64,000 nucleotides of DNA from GCA-2737725 sp033763995 (GTDB lineage Bacteria; Pseudomonadota; Alphaproteobacteria; Rhodospirillales; Rhodospirillaceae). Numbering within the stretch: the first letter of the stretch is position 1; every line of letters starts with the position of its first letter. Positions 51,047 to 61,412 of this stretch are shown piece by piece. Under the pieces are notes generated by a model, which was given only the letters and a program-made list of their open reading frames with translations, was not told where the DNA came from and ran no database searches. A program made the position numbers and the translations under genes. The stretch covers positions 23,745 through 87,744 of the forward strand of contig JANRJL010000045.1 in NCBI GenBank assembly GCA_033763995.1, read 5' to 3'.

Positions 51047-51976
51047 TCAGCTGAATTGAGAAAGGTCAACCGAGTCGGGCTGTTCTTCCTGCGCCGCCGG
51101 GCCGGCCTTCATCGCCATCTTGAACGCCGACGTCACTTTCCGAATCAGGTCGATCTCGCCGGGCGTGACTTCGTCGTAATGGTCGGCGATGCCGCGCACG
51201 TTCTCGGACAGCTGCTCGCACAAGCCGGCCAGGGAGGCATCGCGCAGCCGCTGGGCCACATGGGCGGCCTCGCCCAGCACGTCGGCCAGCATGTTCAGAT
51301 CGGCCTGGACTTCCTCGGTGATCAGCCCGCTGTCGAAGGCGCTCACCAGCCGCTCGCACACCTCGCCGAGGCGGAAGCTTTGGCGGTCGAGCTTGGCCTG
51401 CAGCACCTGCTGCAACGAGCCCTCGACCGCTTCCTTCAGCGCGGTCTTGTCGAACTCGCGGCCGTTGACCTTTTCCAGCACGGTGTTGAGCACCGGAATG
51501 CGGCGCACGCGGCCCGTCAGTTCCATGTTCTTGCGCTGCGGGCCCATGTAGTCGTCGGTGACGACGAAGGGTTGGCGATGAAACGTCACCAGCTTCATGC
51601 GTTCCTGCACCCGTTCGGTGGTCAGCGGCTTGACGATGACGTCGTCCACGCCGGTGCCGATGGCCTGCTTGAGGGATTCGGGCCGGTTGGGGCTGACCAG
51701 CACGGTGATCAGCATGAACGGGTTGTCGCCGAGCTTCTGGTTGCGAATCTCGCGGATGGCGCTGAAGACGTCGCTGTCGAAATCGTCGGAAATCACCAGC
51801 AGGTCGGGCGGCACCGCGGCCATGACCTCTTTCAGCGCCGCCATGCCGGCGTGGCAGACCACCTGGCTGATGCCCTGCGCCTTGAACATGTCGCGGTATT
51901 GCTGGCGCTCGTAATAATTCTTTTCACCGATGTAGACGGTGACCTTTTTCAAGGCGTCTTTATCGAGGCGCGGCAT
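51047..51976 (-). CDS. Atypical receiver-domain protein
   Basis: 309 residues. The first 120 match a CheY-like receiver (KKVTVYIGEKNYYERQQY, PPDLLVISDDFDSDVFS, TGVDDVIVKPLTTERV). The acidic pair is replaced by Gly-Glu and the usual phosphorylated Asp position holds Ser (VISDD), while the Lys before Pro is kept, so it may not be phosphorylated normally. FVVTDDYMGPQRKNM and a helical C-terminal part follow. It closely resembles the gene at 57878-59020. It is upstream of dctPQM at 17 bases, so co-transcription and a link to signalling are possible. Confidence 0.82.
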   Translation of the reverse strand: MPRLDKDALKKVTVYIGEKNYYERQQYRDMFKAQGISQVVCHAGMAALKEVMAAVPPDLLVISDDFDSDVFSAIREIRNQKLGDNPFMLITVLVSPNRPESLKQAIGTGVDDVIVKPLTTERVQERMKLVTFHRQPFVVTDDYMGPQRKNMELTGRVRRIPVLNTVLEKVNGREFDKTALKEAVEGSLQQVLQAKLDRQSFRLGEVCERLVSAFDSGLITEEVQADLNMLADVLGEAAHVAQRLRDASLAGLCEQLSENVRGIADHYDEVTPGEIDLIRKVTSAFKMAMKAGPAAQEEQPDSVDLSQFS

Positions 51977-52155
51977 GTGGGTGCTGGCGGTCGCGGTGTT
52001 GTTCTAACGGTGCAGTGCAGGGTTCCCGGCGGGGCGTTCTGGCCCCGCGACGGTGCGGATCATCCCGTATCGCCTCGCGACGATCAAGCATCATCACGAC
52101 TCCGGTCGCGACCGTCGCGCAATATCCCAGAAATCGTGCCGGGGCGGACATGACC

Positions 52156-52797
52156 CTACACGACTCGAGCCAATTGTACGGACGCGGTGTCGCGAACTTG
52201 AAATATTTGCGCCTCGAGTCCGGCGGGCCAGGATTCGGACTCCAGCCCGGCCTTGCGCAGCAGCGCCGCGATAAAGCCGGCGGGTACGGGCAGTTTCTCC
52301 CACACCTGGGGCAGAAACACGCCGCGCCGTGCGCCCAACGACAGCACCAGGCCGTCGCGCCCGGGCTTCAAATTGTCCACAACCTCGCGCTGGGTTTTCG
52401 CGCCGATGGGTGTCAGGCGGCCCAGCAAACTGATGGCGACGCTCGTCGTCTCCCATTCGTGGGCGGCGAGCGGCGAGAAGCGGTGGTCGCGAAAGGCCGC
52501 CGCGAAGGCGTTTTCGGCCACGTCCTCGGCGAGCGGGCGGCGCGCGAAGATGGTGCCGACGCAGCCGCGCAAGTCGTCGCCCTTCTCCAGGGTCACGAAG
52601 GTGGCGCGAACCTCGCGCAGTTCGGCCGGCATGTTGGTTACGGCGGGCACCAGAGGTTCGCCGCGATCGAGCCCGTTGCGGATCGAGCGCGCGGCGATGG
52701 CGAGCAGCGCCGGGCCGTGGGCGGCCATGAGCCGCGCGTCGCTGTCATGCGTGGTGCCGGATGGGATGAGAGTTTCAGCCAAGGGCCCAGGCTCCAT
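52156..52797 (-). CDS. AMMECR1-domain protein (AmmeMemoRadiSam protein A)
   Basis: 213 residues with the AMMECR1 fold. The signature DDLRGCVGTIFARRPLAEDV matches the family motif LRGCIG (about residues 73-92). Other fitting parts are RFSPLAAHEW, ISLLGRLTPI, PGRDGLVLSLGARRGVFLPQVWE and KAGLESESW. It overlaps the MEMO gene by 23 bases, so the two are coupled. The protein is encoded next to a MEMO and radical SAM gene, the AmmeMemoRadiSam set, whose biochemical role I cannot state. Confidence 0.9.
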   Translation of the reverse strand: MEPGPLAETLIPSGTTHDSDARLMAAHGPALLAIAARSIRNGLDRGEPLVPAVTNMPAELREVRATFVTLEKGDDLRGCVGTIFARRPLAEDVAENAFAAAFRDHRFSPLAAHEWETTSVAISLLGRLTPIGAKTQREVVDNLKPGRDGLVLSLGARRGVFLPQVWEKLPVPAGFIAALLRKAGLESESWPAGLEAQIFQVRDTASVQLARVV

Positions 52798-53587
52798 ACC
52801 CCACCACCCGATCGCGCGGTCCCGCCGTGTCGCCGGAATTGCACAAGGCCAGGCGCTCGATGCGCAAGGCCCGCCGCCGGGCCGTGGCCAACAGCCCGGC
52901 GATGGGCGTGCGCCCGCAGGCGTGATCGTGGGTCAGCGGGCCCGGGTCCAGCCGCTCGATGGCGCCGGCGGTGACGGCGTCGATGCGCCGGGCCTCGTCC
53001 GACGGCAAGTAGTGGCTGAGATCGGAACTGACGACAAAGCGCGTCTCGGGCCCGCCCCACAGCCGCTCGATCACGGTGGCCACCTGGTCGTCGCGCGCGG
53101 CACCCACCACCAGGGGCACCAGGGTAAAGCGCTTCAGGATGCGCTGCAGGAACGGCAGTTGCACTTCAAGGCTGTGCTCATGCGCGTGGGCGTGGTCGTC
53201 GATGGTCACGTAAGCGAGATCGGCGAGCGCGTCGATGGCGGCGCGGTCAAGGGCGATCTCGCCCAGGGGCGTGGAAAAAGCGGCCGTGCTTGGCGCGGCC
53301 AGGCCGCGCACGTGGGCGCGGTGGGCCGGGCCCAACAGCACGATGCGCGTGATCGTGTCCGCGTCGCGGGCGAGGCGCGCAAATCCCGCCGCCGCCGCCG
53401 CGCCGGAGTAGATGTAGCCCGCGTGGGGCACGATGATCGCCTTGGGGTGGTCTATAGTGTGCGTGGGCGCATGCTCGGCCTCGCGCATGAGCGAGACCAC
53501 GCTCGCGCGCAGGGCCGCGGGCGCGCCGGGATAGAAACTCCCGGCCACGGCGGGCGGACGCACGGAGATGCCTAAGCCACTGGACAT
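52775..53587 (-). CDS. MEMO1-family protein (AmmeMemoRadiSam protein B)
   Basis: 270 residues related to human MEMO1 and to extradiol-dioxygenase-fold LigB enzymes. It has SVRPPAVAGSFYPGAP, PHAGYIYSG with the first His, LLGPAHRAHVRGLA, TPLGEIALDRAAI, VSSDLSHYLPSDEARRID and DHACGRTPIAGLL, where the Cys of the family sits. These correspond to the vestigial metal-type site of MEMO. It lies divergent from the radical SAM gene with a 164-base gap and is the promoter-proximal partner of AMMECR1. Confidence 0.92.
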   Translation of the reverse strand: MSSGLGISVRPPAVAGSFYPGAPAALRASVVSLMREAEHAPTHTIDHPKAIIVPHAGYIYSGAAAAAGFARLARDADTITRIVLLGPAHRAHVRGLAAPSTAAFSTPLGEIALDRAAIDALADLAYVTIDDHAHAHEHSLEVQLPFLQRILKRFTLVPLVVGAARDDQVATVIERLWGGPETRFVVSSDLSHYLPSDEARRIDAVTAGAIERLDPGPLTHDHACGRTPIAGLLATARRRALRIERLALCNSGDTAGPRDRVVGYGAWALG

Positions 53588-53751
53588 TGCGCAACCTCAC
53601 CCCAAATATGGGCATAGACATTCGGGCGTGCAACGCAGGCCCAGGAGCATTTTCCCGACAAGTGTGAAGCGGTTGGCGTGGAAAATGCGACCAAGCAAGA
53701 ATCGTTATTGTGACGCATTGATTCAATTTGCTCTGATTGAGCGCTAGAGTC

Positions 53752-54876
<1,125 letters not shown>

Positions 54877-55681
54877 CCGCCGCATCGTCACCCATTCCGG
54901 TGTCACCCTCGGGCTTGACCCGAGGGTCCAGGTGTTGGGAGCGCCCTGCCATGCGGCAGTTACTGTTTTCTCAATGGAGATCGAGCCCTGACACCCTGGG
55001 CCCTGGGAACAAGTCCCAGGGCGACAGTGAGTGGTAAACGACGTGGATATGCTAGCCGCGCCTGATCCGCGCGCAAACAAATCGCGCGGCGCTCCTGTTG
55101 TCCTGAAATCGATTTCCAAGATCGCGCGCGCGATGCGCCCGGACGACTCCGTACCAGTGGCAGCGTGCGGCCAATTCCGCGACCTCGCCATGGGCGCGTA
55201 TTTCCGAGCGCGAGGCCGCCGCCACGCGCAACGGTTGTTCATTACACCTGTTATCCCTGTTATTTCAGGGGGCCCCACACGGGAACAGGCTTCGGCCAGG
55301 CTAAGCCCTTGGCCGAAAACGAATCTCGAAAGACCCTGATTCCATATCAGGTGAGTCACGGCGCGGCTAACTCCTTGAAAACACGCATCACAAGTATGGC
55401 GGCCTGTTGCGCGGCGGTGAAACGCCGGCGAGATATCAGGCAGCCAGCAACAGGCGCGCATCGCGTCGGATAAACCCGCGCGCCTTTGCCCGCTCTCGCG
55501 GGCCAACGTCTATTTTACCGCAGATGCGATCAAGGGCGAAGCGAAGGTGCCAAGTAATCCACGGAATTCACAGGCAGAAATGAATGTCGCGGCACTTCGG
55601 CGGGCGTAAGGTTTGCTTCTGCCCAAACCATCCAATGCGGGATATCTTACGGACGCGCGTTTGGCACTGGCGGGGTGGGAG
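54877..55681. other. Long intergenic region with palindromes and no convincing gene
   Basis: About 800 bases. At 54905-54927 the hairpin ACCCTCGGG-CTTGA-CCCGAGGGT, and at 55000-55022 the hairpin GCCCTGGGA-ACAAG-TCCCAGGGC, look like alphaproteobacterial intergenic palindromic repeats. From 55037 to 55612 only open frames without recognisable similarity or ribosome-binding sites are present on both strands. I see no gene. Confidence 0.6.
54905..55022. repeat. Intergenic palindromic repeat (two hairpins)
   Basis: Two nine-base-pair perfect hairpins, ACCCTCGGG/CCCGAGGGT with loop CTTGA and GCCCTGGGA/TCCCAGGGC with loop ACAAG, separated by about 70 bases. The sequence around the first (CTCGGGCTTGACCCGAGGGT) resembles common palindromic units of alphaproteobacterial genomes. 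They lie downstream of the radical SAM gene and could end its transcript. Confidence 0.65.
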
Positions 55682-56584
55682 ATGAGAACAAAGGTAGCTG
55701 TCGCGGCCATGGGGGCTCTTGTTGTCGCTGCTATTGTGGGCATGGCCGTGTTGAACCCTTCGAGCAGGCCGGAGGTCGCCATCGCTCTCGATGTGCGGGG
55801 TTTGGGCACCAAGGACCGCGGCACGATCATGCGCGAGGGTGCCGCTATCGCGCGCATTGAGCCTGGCTGGCCGGGACGAGTTCAGCTTGCAGGCCCGGTC
55901 GATCCTGACTCCATGGTGCTTCAGTTACCCACACTCACAATGGCTTTGGCCCGGCCCTGTGGTGAAAGGGTGTTCCCACTCACATACGACGATCCCTCGG
56001 AAGCGACCTTGCGCGATGCCTTGCAATTCAAACAACCCATCGAACTGAAGGCTTCGGTCGATTGGACAGGGTCCCGTTCCATTGTCGCCTATATCGACAA
56101 TCGCAACCGCTCCGACGCAACAATGTCGGTCGGCCAGTATCGCTTTTCCGTCACGGCCGGGATCGTCGAAAGAGTTGCCCTTCCCGTCGAGGACACTTGC
56201 GCCGAGGGCCGCCAGCTGCGCATGGCGGACGAGATTGTGGCCGAGTTGCCTGCCGAACAATCCAGCGGGCGCGATTCAAGTGATGGGCCTGTCGTCGCCG
56301 CGTCCGCCAAAGCCTTTCTGATCGATCCAACCGGCAAACGCTGTTACGAACAGCGCTTTCATAGCTATGGGGGCAGGGAACAACTGCGGGGTATTCCGCC
56401 ACCGGGTGTCTACGGGCTTCGCTCGGACATAAGATTCTCCGGCGGCCACCTGCATCCACTTCCGGAGGAACCTAATTTTCTGTTCGAAGATGTGCCGGAA
56501 AAGGTGACGATATCCAGCTTTGCGGCTGGGTTCGACAGGGGCGAGCGGACGAGCCTGCACGATCTTGGGTGTACAACCGAGTAG
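55682..56584 (+). CDS. Unknown membrane-anchored or exported protein
   Basis: 300 residues from ATG 55682, which follows GGGGTGGGAG; the frame is open to 55613. The N-terminus is a single hydrophobic segment (MRTKVAVAAMGALVVAAIVGMAVL) without a convincing cleavage site, so it may anchor the protein. The rest, which has three cysteines (ARPCGERVF, EDTCAEG, GKRCYEQ), shows no domain I recognise. Codon use looks like its neighbours. It is followed by a displaced receiver-gene tail and the EAL gene. Confidence 0.65.
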   Translation: MRTKVAVAAMGALVVAAIVGMAVLNPSSRPEVAIALDVRGLGTKDRGTIMREGAAIARIEPGWPGRVQLAGPVDPDSMVLQLPTLTMALARPCGERVFPLTYDDPSEATLRDALQFKQPIELKASVDWTGSRSIVAYIDNRNRSDATMSVGQYRFSVTAGIVERVALPVEDTCAEGRQLRMADEIVAELPAEQSSGRDSSDGPVVAASAKAFLIDPTGKRCYEQRFHSYGGREQLRGIPPPGVYGLRSDIRFSGGHLHPLPEEPNFLFEDVPEKVTISSFAAGFDRGERTSLHDLGCTTE

Positions 56585-56607
56585 GGCTGGATCGCGCTAT
56601 ACGCCCC

Positions 56608-56661
56608 CTACGACGACGCGTTGAGCAAGTCCTCGGGGCGGATGGGCACACCGCCGTCAGG
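56608..56661 (-). pseudogene. Displaced tail fragment of a receiver-domain gene
   Basis: On the minus strand these bases read PDGGVPIRPEDLLNASS followed by TAG, closely matching the last residues of the protein at 57878-59020 (GADVTIRPEDLLNASS). The matching DNA is about 80 percent identical by eye over some 50 bases. No upstream receiver sequence remains, since the plus-strand EAL gene starts at 56758. It looks like the residue of a duplicated gene or tail motif. Confidence 0.6.
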
Positions 56662-56757
56662 GGGATGGCCCGGGCCGCGGCGGTCGCGCAGCCCCGACGT
56701 GGTCCAAACCCGGCCGCGCCACGTAAAACGATATTCACCAGACGTGGAGTTGCGATC

Positions 56758-57837
56758 ATGGATTGCCCCGAGTGCGAGCGCTTTGAAGAATGCATTTTCG
56801 ATGTCACCGACATCTATCTCAAGTTCCCGCTGCCGTTTACCTGCAGCAAAGTGCTCACCTACCTCGGCCGCTCGGGGCTGCCATTCGAAGCTCGGTCCGA
56901 TGCGTCGGCGCGGGTCACGGTTCCGCGGGGCTCGGTCAGGAAATTCCTGACGGAACTCGGCGGTTGCATGACCGATGAAGAGCTGGCGGCGACTCGTGTC
57001 CTGACCATGCCGGCGGGAACCGTGCCGCAACTCGATGATTTCGGCCGGGTCCTGCCGCTGTCACGGCTGGTGGCCGTGGATCAGGCGTCATGGATTCAGC
57101 AGATGCTGGACGCCCGCAATTACAAGAGCATGTTCCAGCCGATGTTTTCGCCCGACGGCAAATTGGTCGCCGTCGAGGCGTTGTTCAGGGCCAGCGACGA
57201 GAACGGCACGGCGATCTCGCCGGGCTACCTGTTCGACCTGGCCCGCGCCGCGAACATGAGTTTTCAAGTCGATCTCGCGGCGCGGCGCTCGGCGGTGACG
57301 ATGGCGGCCGCCGCCAAACTGCAGGACCTGCAGTTGTTCATCAATTTCAATCCCACCAGTATTTACGATCCGTCGTACTGCCTGCGCACCACGGTGAGCA
57401 CGCTCGAGGACTTGGGCTTCCGCCCCGCCGGCGTCGTGTTCGAAGTGACGGAAAGCGACCGGGTCACCAATCTCGATCACCTCAAGGGCATTCTGGCTTT
57501 TTATCGCCGCAGCGGATTCAAGATCGCGCTGGACGACGTCGGCGCCGGATACTCGGGGCTGAACCTGCTCAACGATCTGCGCCCCGACTACATCAAGATC
57601 GACATGCATCTGATTCGCGGCGTCGACACCGACGTTTATCGCCAAAGCATCGTCGGTCACATCGTCGGCATCGCCAAGGACAACGGCGTCAACATCGTCG
57701 CCGAGGGCATCGAGAGTGACGGCGAGCTGGCGTGGCTCAAGACCCAGGGCATCGATCTCGCCCAGGGCTACCTCCTGTCGCGCCCGGTCGATGCGGGCGC
57801 CGTGCGCGCGGCGGCCGCGCCGCTCAAAACCGCGTAG
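56758..57837 (+). CDS. EAL-domain cyclic-di-GMP phosphodiesterase-like protein
   Basis: 359 residues. The N-terminal 110 residues are a separate region with four Cys (CPECERFEEC) that may bind metal. The EAL domain follows: AVEALFRAS (EAL), INFNPTSIYD, FEVTESDRV, IALDDVGAGYSGLN (DD pair), DYIKIDMHLIRG and IVAEGIES. These keep the residues for metal and substrate binding, so it is probably active in degrading cyclic di-GMP. No GGDEF domain is present. Start ATG 56758 follows GGAG. It runs toward the receiver gene that ends at 57878. Confidence 0.9.
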   Translation: MDCPECERFEECIFDVTDIYLKFPLPFTCSKVLTYLGRSGLPFEARSDASARVTVPRGSVRKFLTELGGCMTDEELAATRVLTMPAGTVPQLDDFGRVLPLSRLVAVDQASWIQQMLDARNYKSMFQPMFSPDGKLVAVEALFRASDENGTAISPGYLFDLARAANMSFQVDLAARRSAVTMAAAAKLQDLQLFINFNPTSIYDPSYCLRTTVSTLEDLGFRPAGVVFEVTESDRVTNLDHLKGILAFYRRSGFKIALDDVGAGYSGLNLLNDLRPDYIKIDMHLIRGVDTDVYRQSIVGHIVGIAKDNGVNIVAEGIESDGELAWLKTQGIDLAQGYLLSRPVDAGAVRAAAAPLKTA

Positions 57838-57877
57838 CCGCGAAAAACAAACCCGAGTTATTTTCGCGCCGCGAGGC

Positions 57878-59020
57878 TTACGACGAGGCGTTGAGCAGGT
57901 CCTCGGGGCGGATGGTGACGTCGGCGCCCTTGCTGCCCGCCGTGCTGACGGGCTTGTCGGCCCCGGGCGAGGTTCCGGCCAAATCCTCGGGGCGGATGGT
58001 GACGTCGGCGCCCTGCGAGCCCGACATCTCGGTGGCCTTTTCCTTGGCGGCGGCCTCTTGCGCCTGGCGGTCGCCCTTGCTCTGGATCGGCTTGGCTTCC
58101 TCGGGCCTGATGACGTTGCTCGAGAAGCGCTTCTCGGTGGCCTGCTTGGCCAGGTCGAAGGCGCGCACCAGCTTGCGCAGCGTGCCGAGCGAGGCATCCG
58201 ACGGGTTCTGGTAGTCCTCGGCCAATTCCTCGACCTGGCGGGCCAGGTTGTTGCAAATGTCGTTGAGGTCGGGCTCGCCCAGGTGCTTGGCGGTGCGCCC
58301 GGCGTCTTCCAGCACGCTCACCAGCACCAGCAGGTTGTCGTGAATCTCCTTGGTGACCTTCTTTTCCTCGTAGGCCTTGAGGATGAGGTTGCAGATGTAG
58401 CCCAGCTTGAGGCCGTGGCTGTCGAGGCGGGCGGCCATGACGTCGGTCATGCAGCGTTCCACCTGGCGCTGCAGCTCGGCCACGGTCAGGCGCTTGCCCT
58501 CGGCCTTGTCGCGCAGGCTGTTGACGACGATGAGCTGGCGGATTTTCGACGGGCGGTCGGTGGTGCGCCGCCGCTCGGGGCCGACGTAGTCGGTGGTGGC
58601 GATGAAGGGAATGCGGTTGAAGGTGAGGTGAATGATGCGGTCGAGCATCTTGCCCGGGGCCACGGGCTTGATCATGACGTCGTCGCAGCCGCCGAGAATG
58701 GCCTTCTTGATGCCGGCGTCGCCCTCGCCGGTGACCATCATCGAGATGACGATGAACGGGTTGCGGCCCACCTTGAAATGGCGGATGTCCTTGATCAGTT
58801 GAAAGGCCGAGGCGTGCAGATCGTCCGACAGGATCAGCAGGTCGGGGGAGTACTCGTTGAACGCCGCCATCAGGTCTTCCATGCGGTAGAAGGTGCGGGT
58901 GCGCTTGTAGCCCTCGCCGCGCAGCATCGCCCGCATGCTCTCGCGGACCTGCTCGTTGGGCTCGCCCAGGAAAATGTCGATATCGCCCCGGCGATCCTTG
59001 TCGAACTTCTTCTTATCCAT
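57878..59020 (-). CDS. Atypical receiver-domain protein with repeated IRPEDL tail
   Basis: 380-residue paralogue of the protein at 51047-51976. The receiver part reads DIDIFLGEPNEQVRES, SPDLLILSDDLHAS and GCDDVMIKPVAPGKM. As in the paralogue, the acidic pair is Gly-Glu and the phosphorylation position is Ser in LSDD. FIATTDYVGPERRRT and a helical domain follow. The last 60 residues carry two copies of a short motif, GADVTIRPEDL, at about residues 337-347 and 365-375, separated by a flexible Ser/Pro stretch. The tail of a similar gene lies at 56608. The repeated motif may bind another protein. Confidence 0.85.
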   Translation of the reverse strand: MDKKKFDKDRRGDIDIFLGEPNEQVRESMRAMLRGEGYKRTRTFYRMEDLMAAFNEYSPDLLILSDDLHASAFQLIKDIRHFKVGRNPFIVISMMVTGEGDAGIKKAILGGCDDVMIKPVAPGKMLDRIIHLTFNRIPFIATTDYVGPERRRTTDRPSKIRQLIVVNSLRDKAEGKRLTVAELQRQVERCMTDVMAARLDSHGLKLGYICNLILKAYEEKKVTKEIHDNLLVLVSVLEDAGRTAKHLGEPDLNDICNNLARQVEELAEDYQNPSDASLGTLRKLVRAFDLAKQATEKRFSSNVIRPEEAKPIQSKGDRQAQEAAAKEKATEMSGSQGADVTIRPEDLAGTSPGADKPVSTAGSKGADVTIRPEDLLNASS

Positions 59021-59296
59021 TCCAGCCCCAACCGCCCGGTGGCCGACGCCATGGCGCCCCGGGACTGCCCCCTGAACGTGCTAAGGGTTAACACTATCGC
59101 TGATTATGACGTTTTGGGCCCCAAGGCAACCTTTCCGCGCATTTTTGGGGCGGCTTGGAAACGCCGGAATTGTAACGCGGCGGGCGCCGCGGCGGGTTGG
59201 GGCGCGCCAAAAGCCAGGTTTTCAGCGACCGGGAGCGCTCCGGACCGGGTCCAAACGCCTATCGGCCGGCCGACGGCACGCCAGCGGCCGGGGCCA

Positions 59297-59524
59297 TCAG
59301 GGGTTGAGGCCGCGCCAGCGCCGCAGCGCCTGGGCCTTGCGCACCCGCGCGGCGAGGTCGGCGAGATCGTCCGCGGTCAAGTCCGCGCGCGCGATCAGCA
59401 GTTCCGCCGCCAGGTCCATGAGCGGGTCGTCCTGGGCTTGGTCGACGCGGACGGCCGCCAAAGCCCGAACCGAAGCGCTGCACGCCAAATCGGCGGCATC
59501 GAGAGCGAGAGCCTTGAGATACAT
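59297..59524 (-). CDS. Small hypothetical protein
   Basis: 75 residues, mostly Ala, Leu and Asp, predicted helical (ALALDAADLACSASVRALAAVR, then ADLTADDLADLAARVRKAQALRRW). ATG 59524 is preceded by GGAGAG at about seven bases. No family recognised. It is convincing mainly because of the ribosome-binding site and low-complexity helix pattern. Confidence 0.5.
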   Translation of the reverse strand: MYLKALALDAADLACSASVRALAAVRVDQAQDDPLMDLAAELLIARADLTADDLADLAARVRKAQALRRWRGLNP

Positions 59525-59701
59525 TGGTCTCTCCTGTGAGACGGAATCATTGACCCCGGACGGGGTGCGGTCGGCTGCGAAGCCTTTTTCTCGCCCCTCG
59601 ACTCATCTGACTCTCGGGCGCGGAATCCAAGAGAAGGATTCATGAACTTTGCAGCGGCGTGCTGCGCTGCAGCAGAGCCATGCCGGAGCGGGATCACTCC
59701 G

Positions 59702-59869
59702 CCAGTGGAGCGGATTTGACATTCGCGAACCGAGTCGCAACGGGACTGTTAAGCGAATGCCAAATCCAAAGCTCCAGTAGGAACATATAATTGCTCGTGG
59801 CCCTTTGATTCTAACATTCGCAAGCCAGCCCACAGGACCGGGATGCGAATGTTAGAATCGGGCCACGAG
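59702..59869. repeat. Composite paired-hairpin repeat, copy B
   Basis: Two adjacent imperfect palindromes. Unit 1 (about 59702-59780) has inner arms GGATTTGACATTCGC and GCGAATGCCAAATCC with AAA on the right arm and outer arms around AGTGGAGC and GCTCCAGT. Unit 2 (about 59794-59869) has outer arms CTCGTGGCCC and GGGCCACGAG, TTT on the left arm and inner arms GATTCTAACATTCGCA and TGCGAATGTTAGAATC. Unit types and orientation are the reverse complement of copy A at 47289. The right end supplies the stop codon of the binding protein gene (59852). The 177 bases between the small gene at 59524 and this repeat hold nothing recognised. Confidence 0.85.
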
Positions 59870-61372
59870 ATCGATCTCGTGGAAATTGATCACCAGGTTG
59901 GTCGGCTTATAGCCGCGCACGCGCTTGTGCAGGCCGTCGAACATGACGGTCTCGTGCATGTAGAGCATCGGCGGGTCGTCGTGCAGGCGCTTGAGCAACT
60001 GGCGCACCAGGGCGAGGCGCTTGGCGGGGTCGAACTCCACCTGGGCGGCGCGGATCGTGGGCATCAGGTCGTCGTCGCAGAAGTAGCCCTTGCGCGTGAG
60101 ACACGTGGCGAAGGTGCGGAAGGCATCGAGGCTGGGCTTGACGTTGAAGTCGATGTTGTAGGCCTGGCCCGACCAGCCGCCGTAGTTCACTTTGCGGATC
60201 ATCTCGCTGTTGGGGATGTTGCGCATTTCCAACGTCACGCCGACCTGGGCCAGGTCCTGCGCGACCGATTGATAGATGGCGCTGTCGGCAGCACTTCCGC
60301 CCAGGATCGCCTCGGCCACCAGCGTGAAGCCTTTTTCGTAGCCCGCCTCCTTCAGCAGCGCGCGGGCCTTGTCGGGGTCGTATTCAAAAGGCTTCAACGA
60401 TGGGTCGTAGCCGACGGCATAGGACGGCGTGGCCTGGCTCGCGGGCTTGACGGCGTTGTCGAGCAAGGCGGCGATGTAGCGCTCCTTGTTGACGGCATGG
60501 TTGAGCGCGCGGCGCACGCGCTTGTCGGCCACGGGCCCGCCCTTGTCCTTGAGGAAGGCGAGGCCCATGGCCCCGGTGCCCCGGCTGATGTGGCGCGCAT
60601 GGCCCTCGGCCTCGAGCGCGGCCACTTCCTCGGGGCCGATGACGATGGCGATCTCGGCGGCATCGGCCAGGATGGCCTGGGTGCGGCTGGTGGCGTCGGG
60701 CAGCTTGATGAAGGTGAGCCTGTCCGCCTTGGGCCTGATCCACGATCCGGCGAAGGCCGAAAGCTCGATGCGCGCGGCGTCCCACCTGTCCACCTTGAAG
60801 GGCCCGGTGCCGATGGGCGCCTTGGCGAAGCCCTCGGGGCCCAGGCGCTTCCATTGCCCGGGCGCGGTGATGCGCGCGATGGCCAACTCGCCGGGAAGCA
60901 TCAAATTGGGAAACCGCGTGACGAGATCGACGGTGTGCTCGTCGACGCGCTCGACGCGGGCGATGGAGTTGATCACGCGCGAGACGGACTCGCGCTTGCC
61001 CTCGGGCGAGAGCAGGTACTCGAGCGTGGCGACGACGGCGTCGGCCGTGAAGGGCTCGCCGTTGGAGAAGCTCATGCCCCGGCGCAGATAAAACCGCCAG
61101 GTCAGCGGGTCGCGCGAGTCCCAACGCTCGGCCAGCCACGGCAGCACCTGGGCGTTCTCGTCCACCATGGTCAGCGCGTCGAAGATGGCGGCGTGGATGT
61201 AGATCTCCGACGAACTGGTGGAGCGGTGAACGTTGCCTTGCGCCAAGGGCAGCGAATAGGTCGTCACGCGCAGATGCTTTTCGGCCGCGGCGGCGTCCGC
61301 GAAACAAATTGCTCCGGCCGCCAGGGCGGCGGCGAGGAGATTGCGTCTGACGATGGCGCGACTATGCTGCAT
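59852..61372 (-). CDS. ABC transporter substrate-binding protein, peptide/nickel type (SBP_bac_5)
   Basis: 506-residue periplasmic binding protein of the oligopeptide family. Signal peptide MQHSRAIVRRNLLAAALAAGAICFADAAA precedes HLRVTTYSLPLAQGN. Characteristic segments are LPWLAERWDSRDPLTWRFYLRRGMSFSNGEPFTADAVVATLEYL, KDKGGPVADKRVRRALNHAVNKERYIAALL and FEYDPDKARALLKEAGY. No permease or ATPase genes are next to it. The last codons and TAA stop lie in the composite repeat. It is divergent from the RraA-like gene at 41 bases. Confidence 0.92.
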   Translation of the reverse strand: MQHSRAIVRRNLLAAALAAGAICFADAAAAEKHLRVTTYSLPLAQGNVHRSTSSSEIYIHAAIFDALTMVDENAQVLPWLAERWDSRDPLTWRFYLRRGMSFSNGEPFTADAVVATLEYLLSPEGKRESVSRVINSIARVERVDEHTVDLVTRFPNLMLPGELAIARITAPGQWKRLGPEGFAKAPIGTGPFKVDRWDAARIELSAFAGSWIRPKADRLTFIKLPDATSRTQAILADAAEIAIVIGPEEVAALEAEGHARHISRGTGAMGLAFLKDKGGPVADKRVRRALNHAVNKERYIAALLDNAVKPASQATPSYAVGYDPSLKPFEYDPDKARALLKEAGYEKGFTLVAEAILGGSAADSAIYQSVAQDLAQVGVTLEMRNIPNSEMIRKVNYGGWSGQAYNIDFNVKPSLDAFRTFATCLTRKGYFCDDDLMPTIRAAQVEFDPAKRLALVRQLLKRLHDDPPMLYMHETVMFDGLHKRVRGYKPTNLVINFHEIDLVARF

Positions 61373-61412
61373 CGCGCCAGTTTAGAGCACAAAGCAAACA
61401 ACGGGAATTGTC

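Noticed and set aside
55200..55300. Possible attachment site or leader peptide in the CCTGTTATCCCTGTTATTTC stretch
   Set aside because: Only a short imperfect direct repeat with no partner found elsewhere. Not enough to call.
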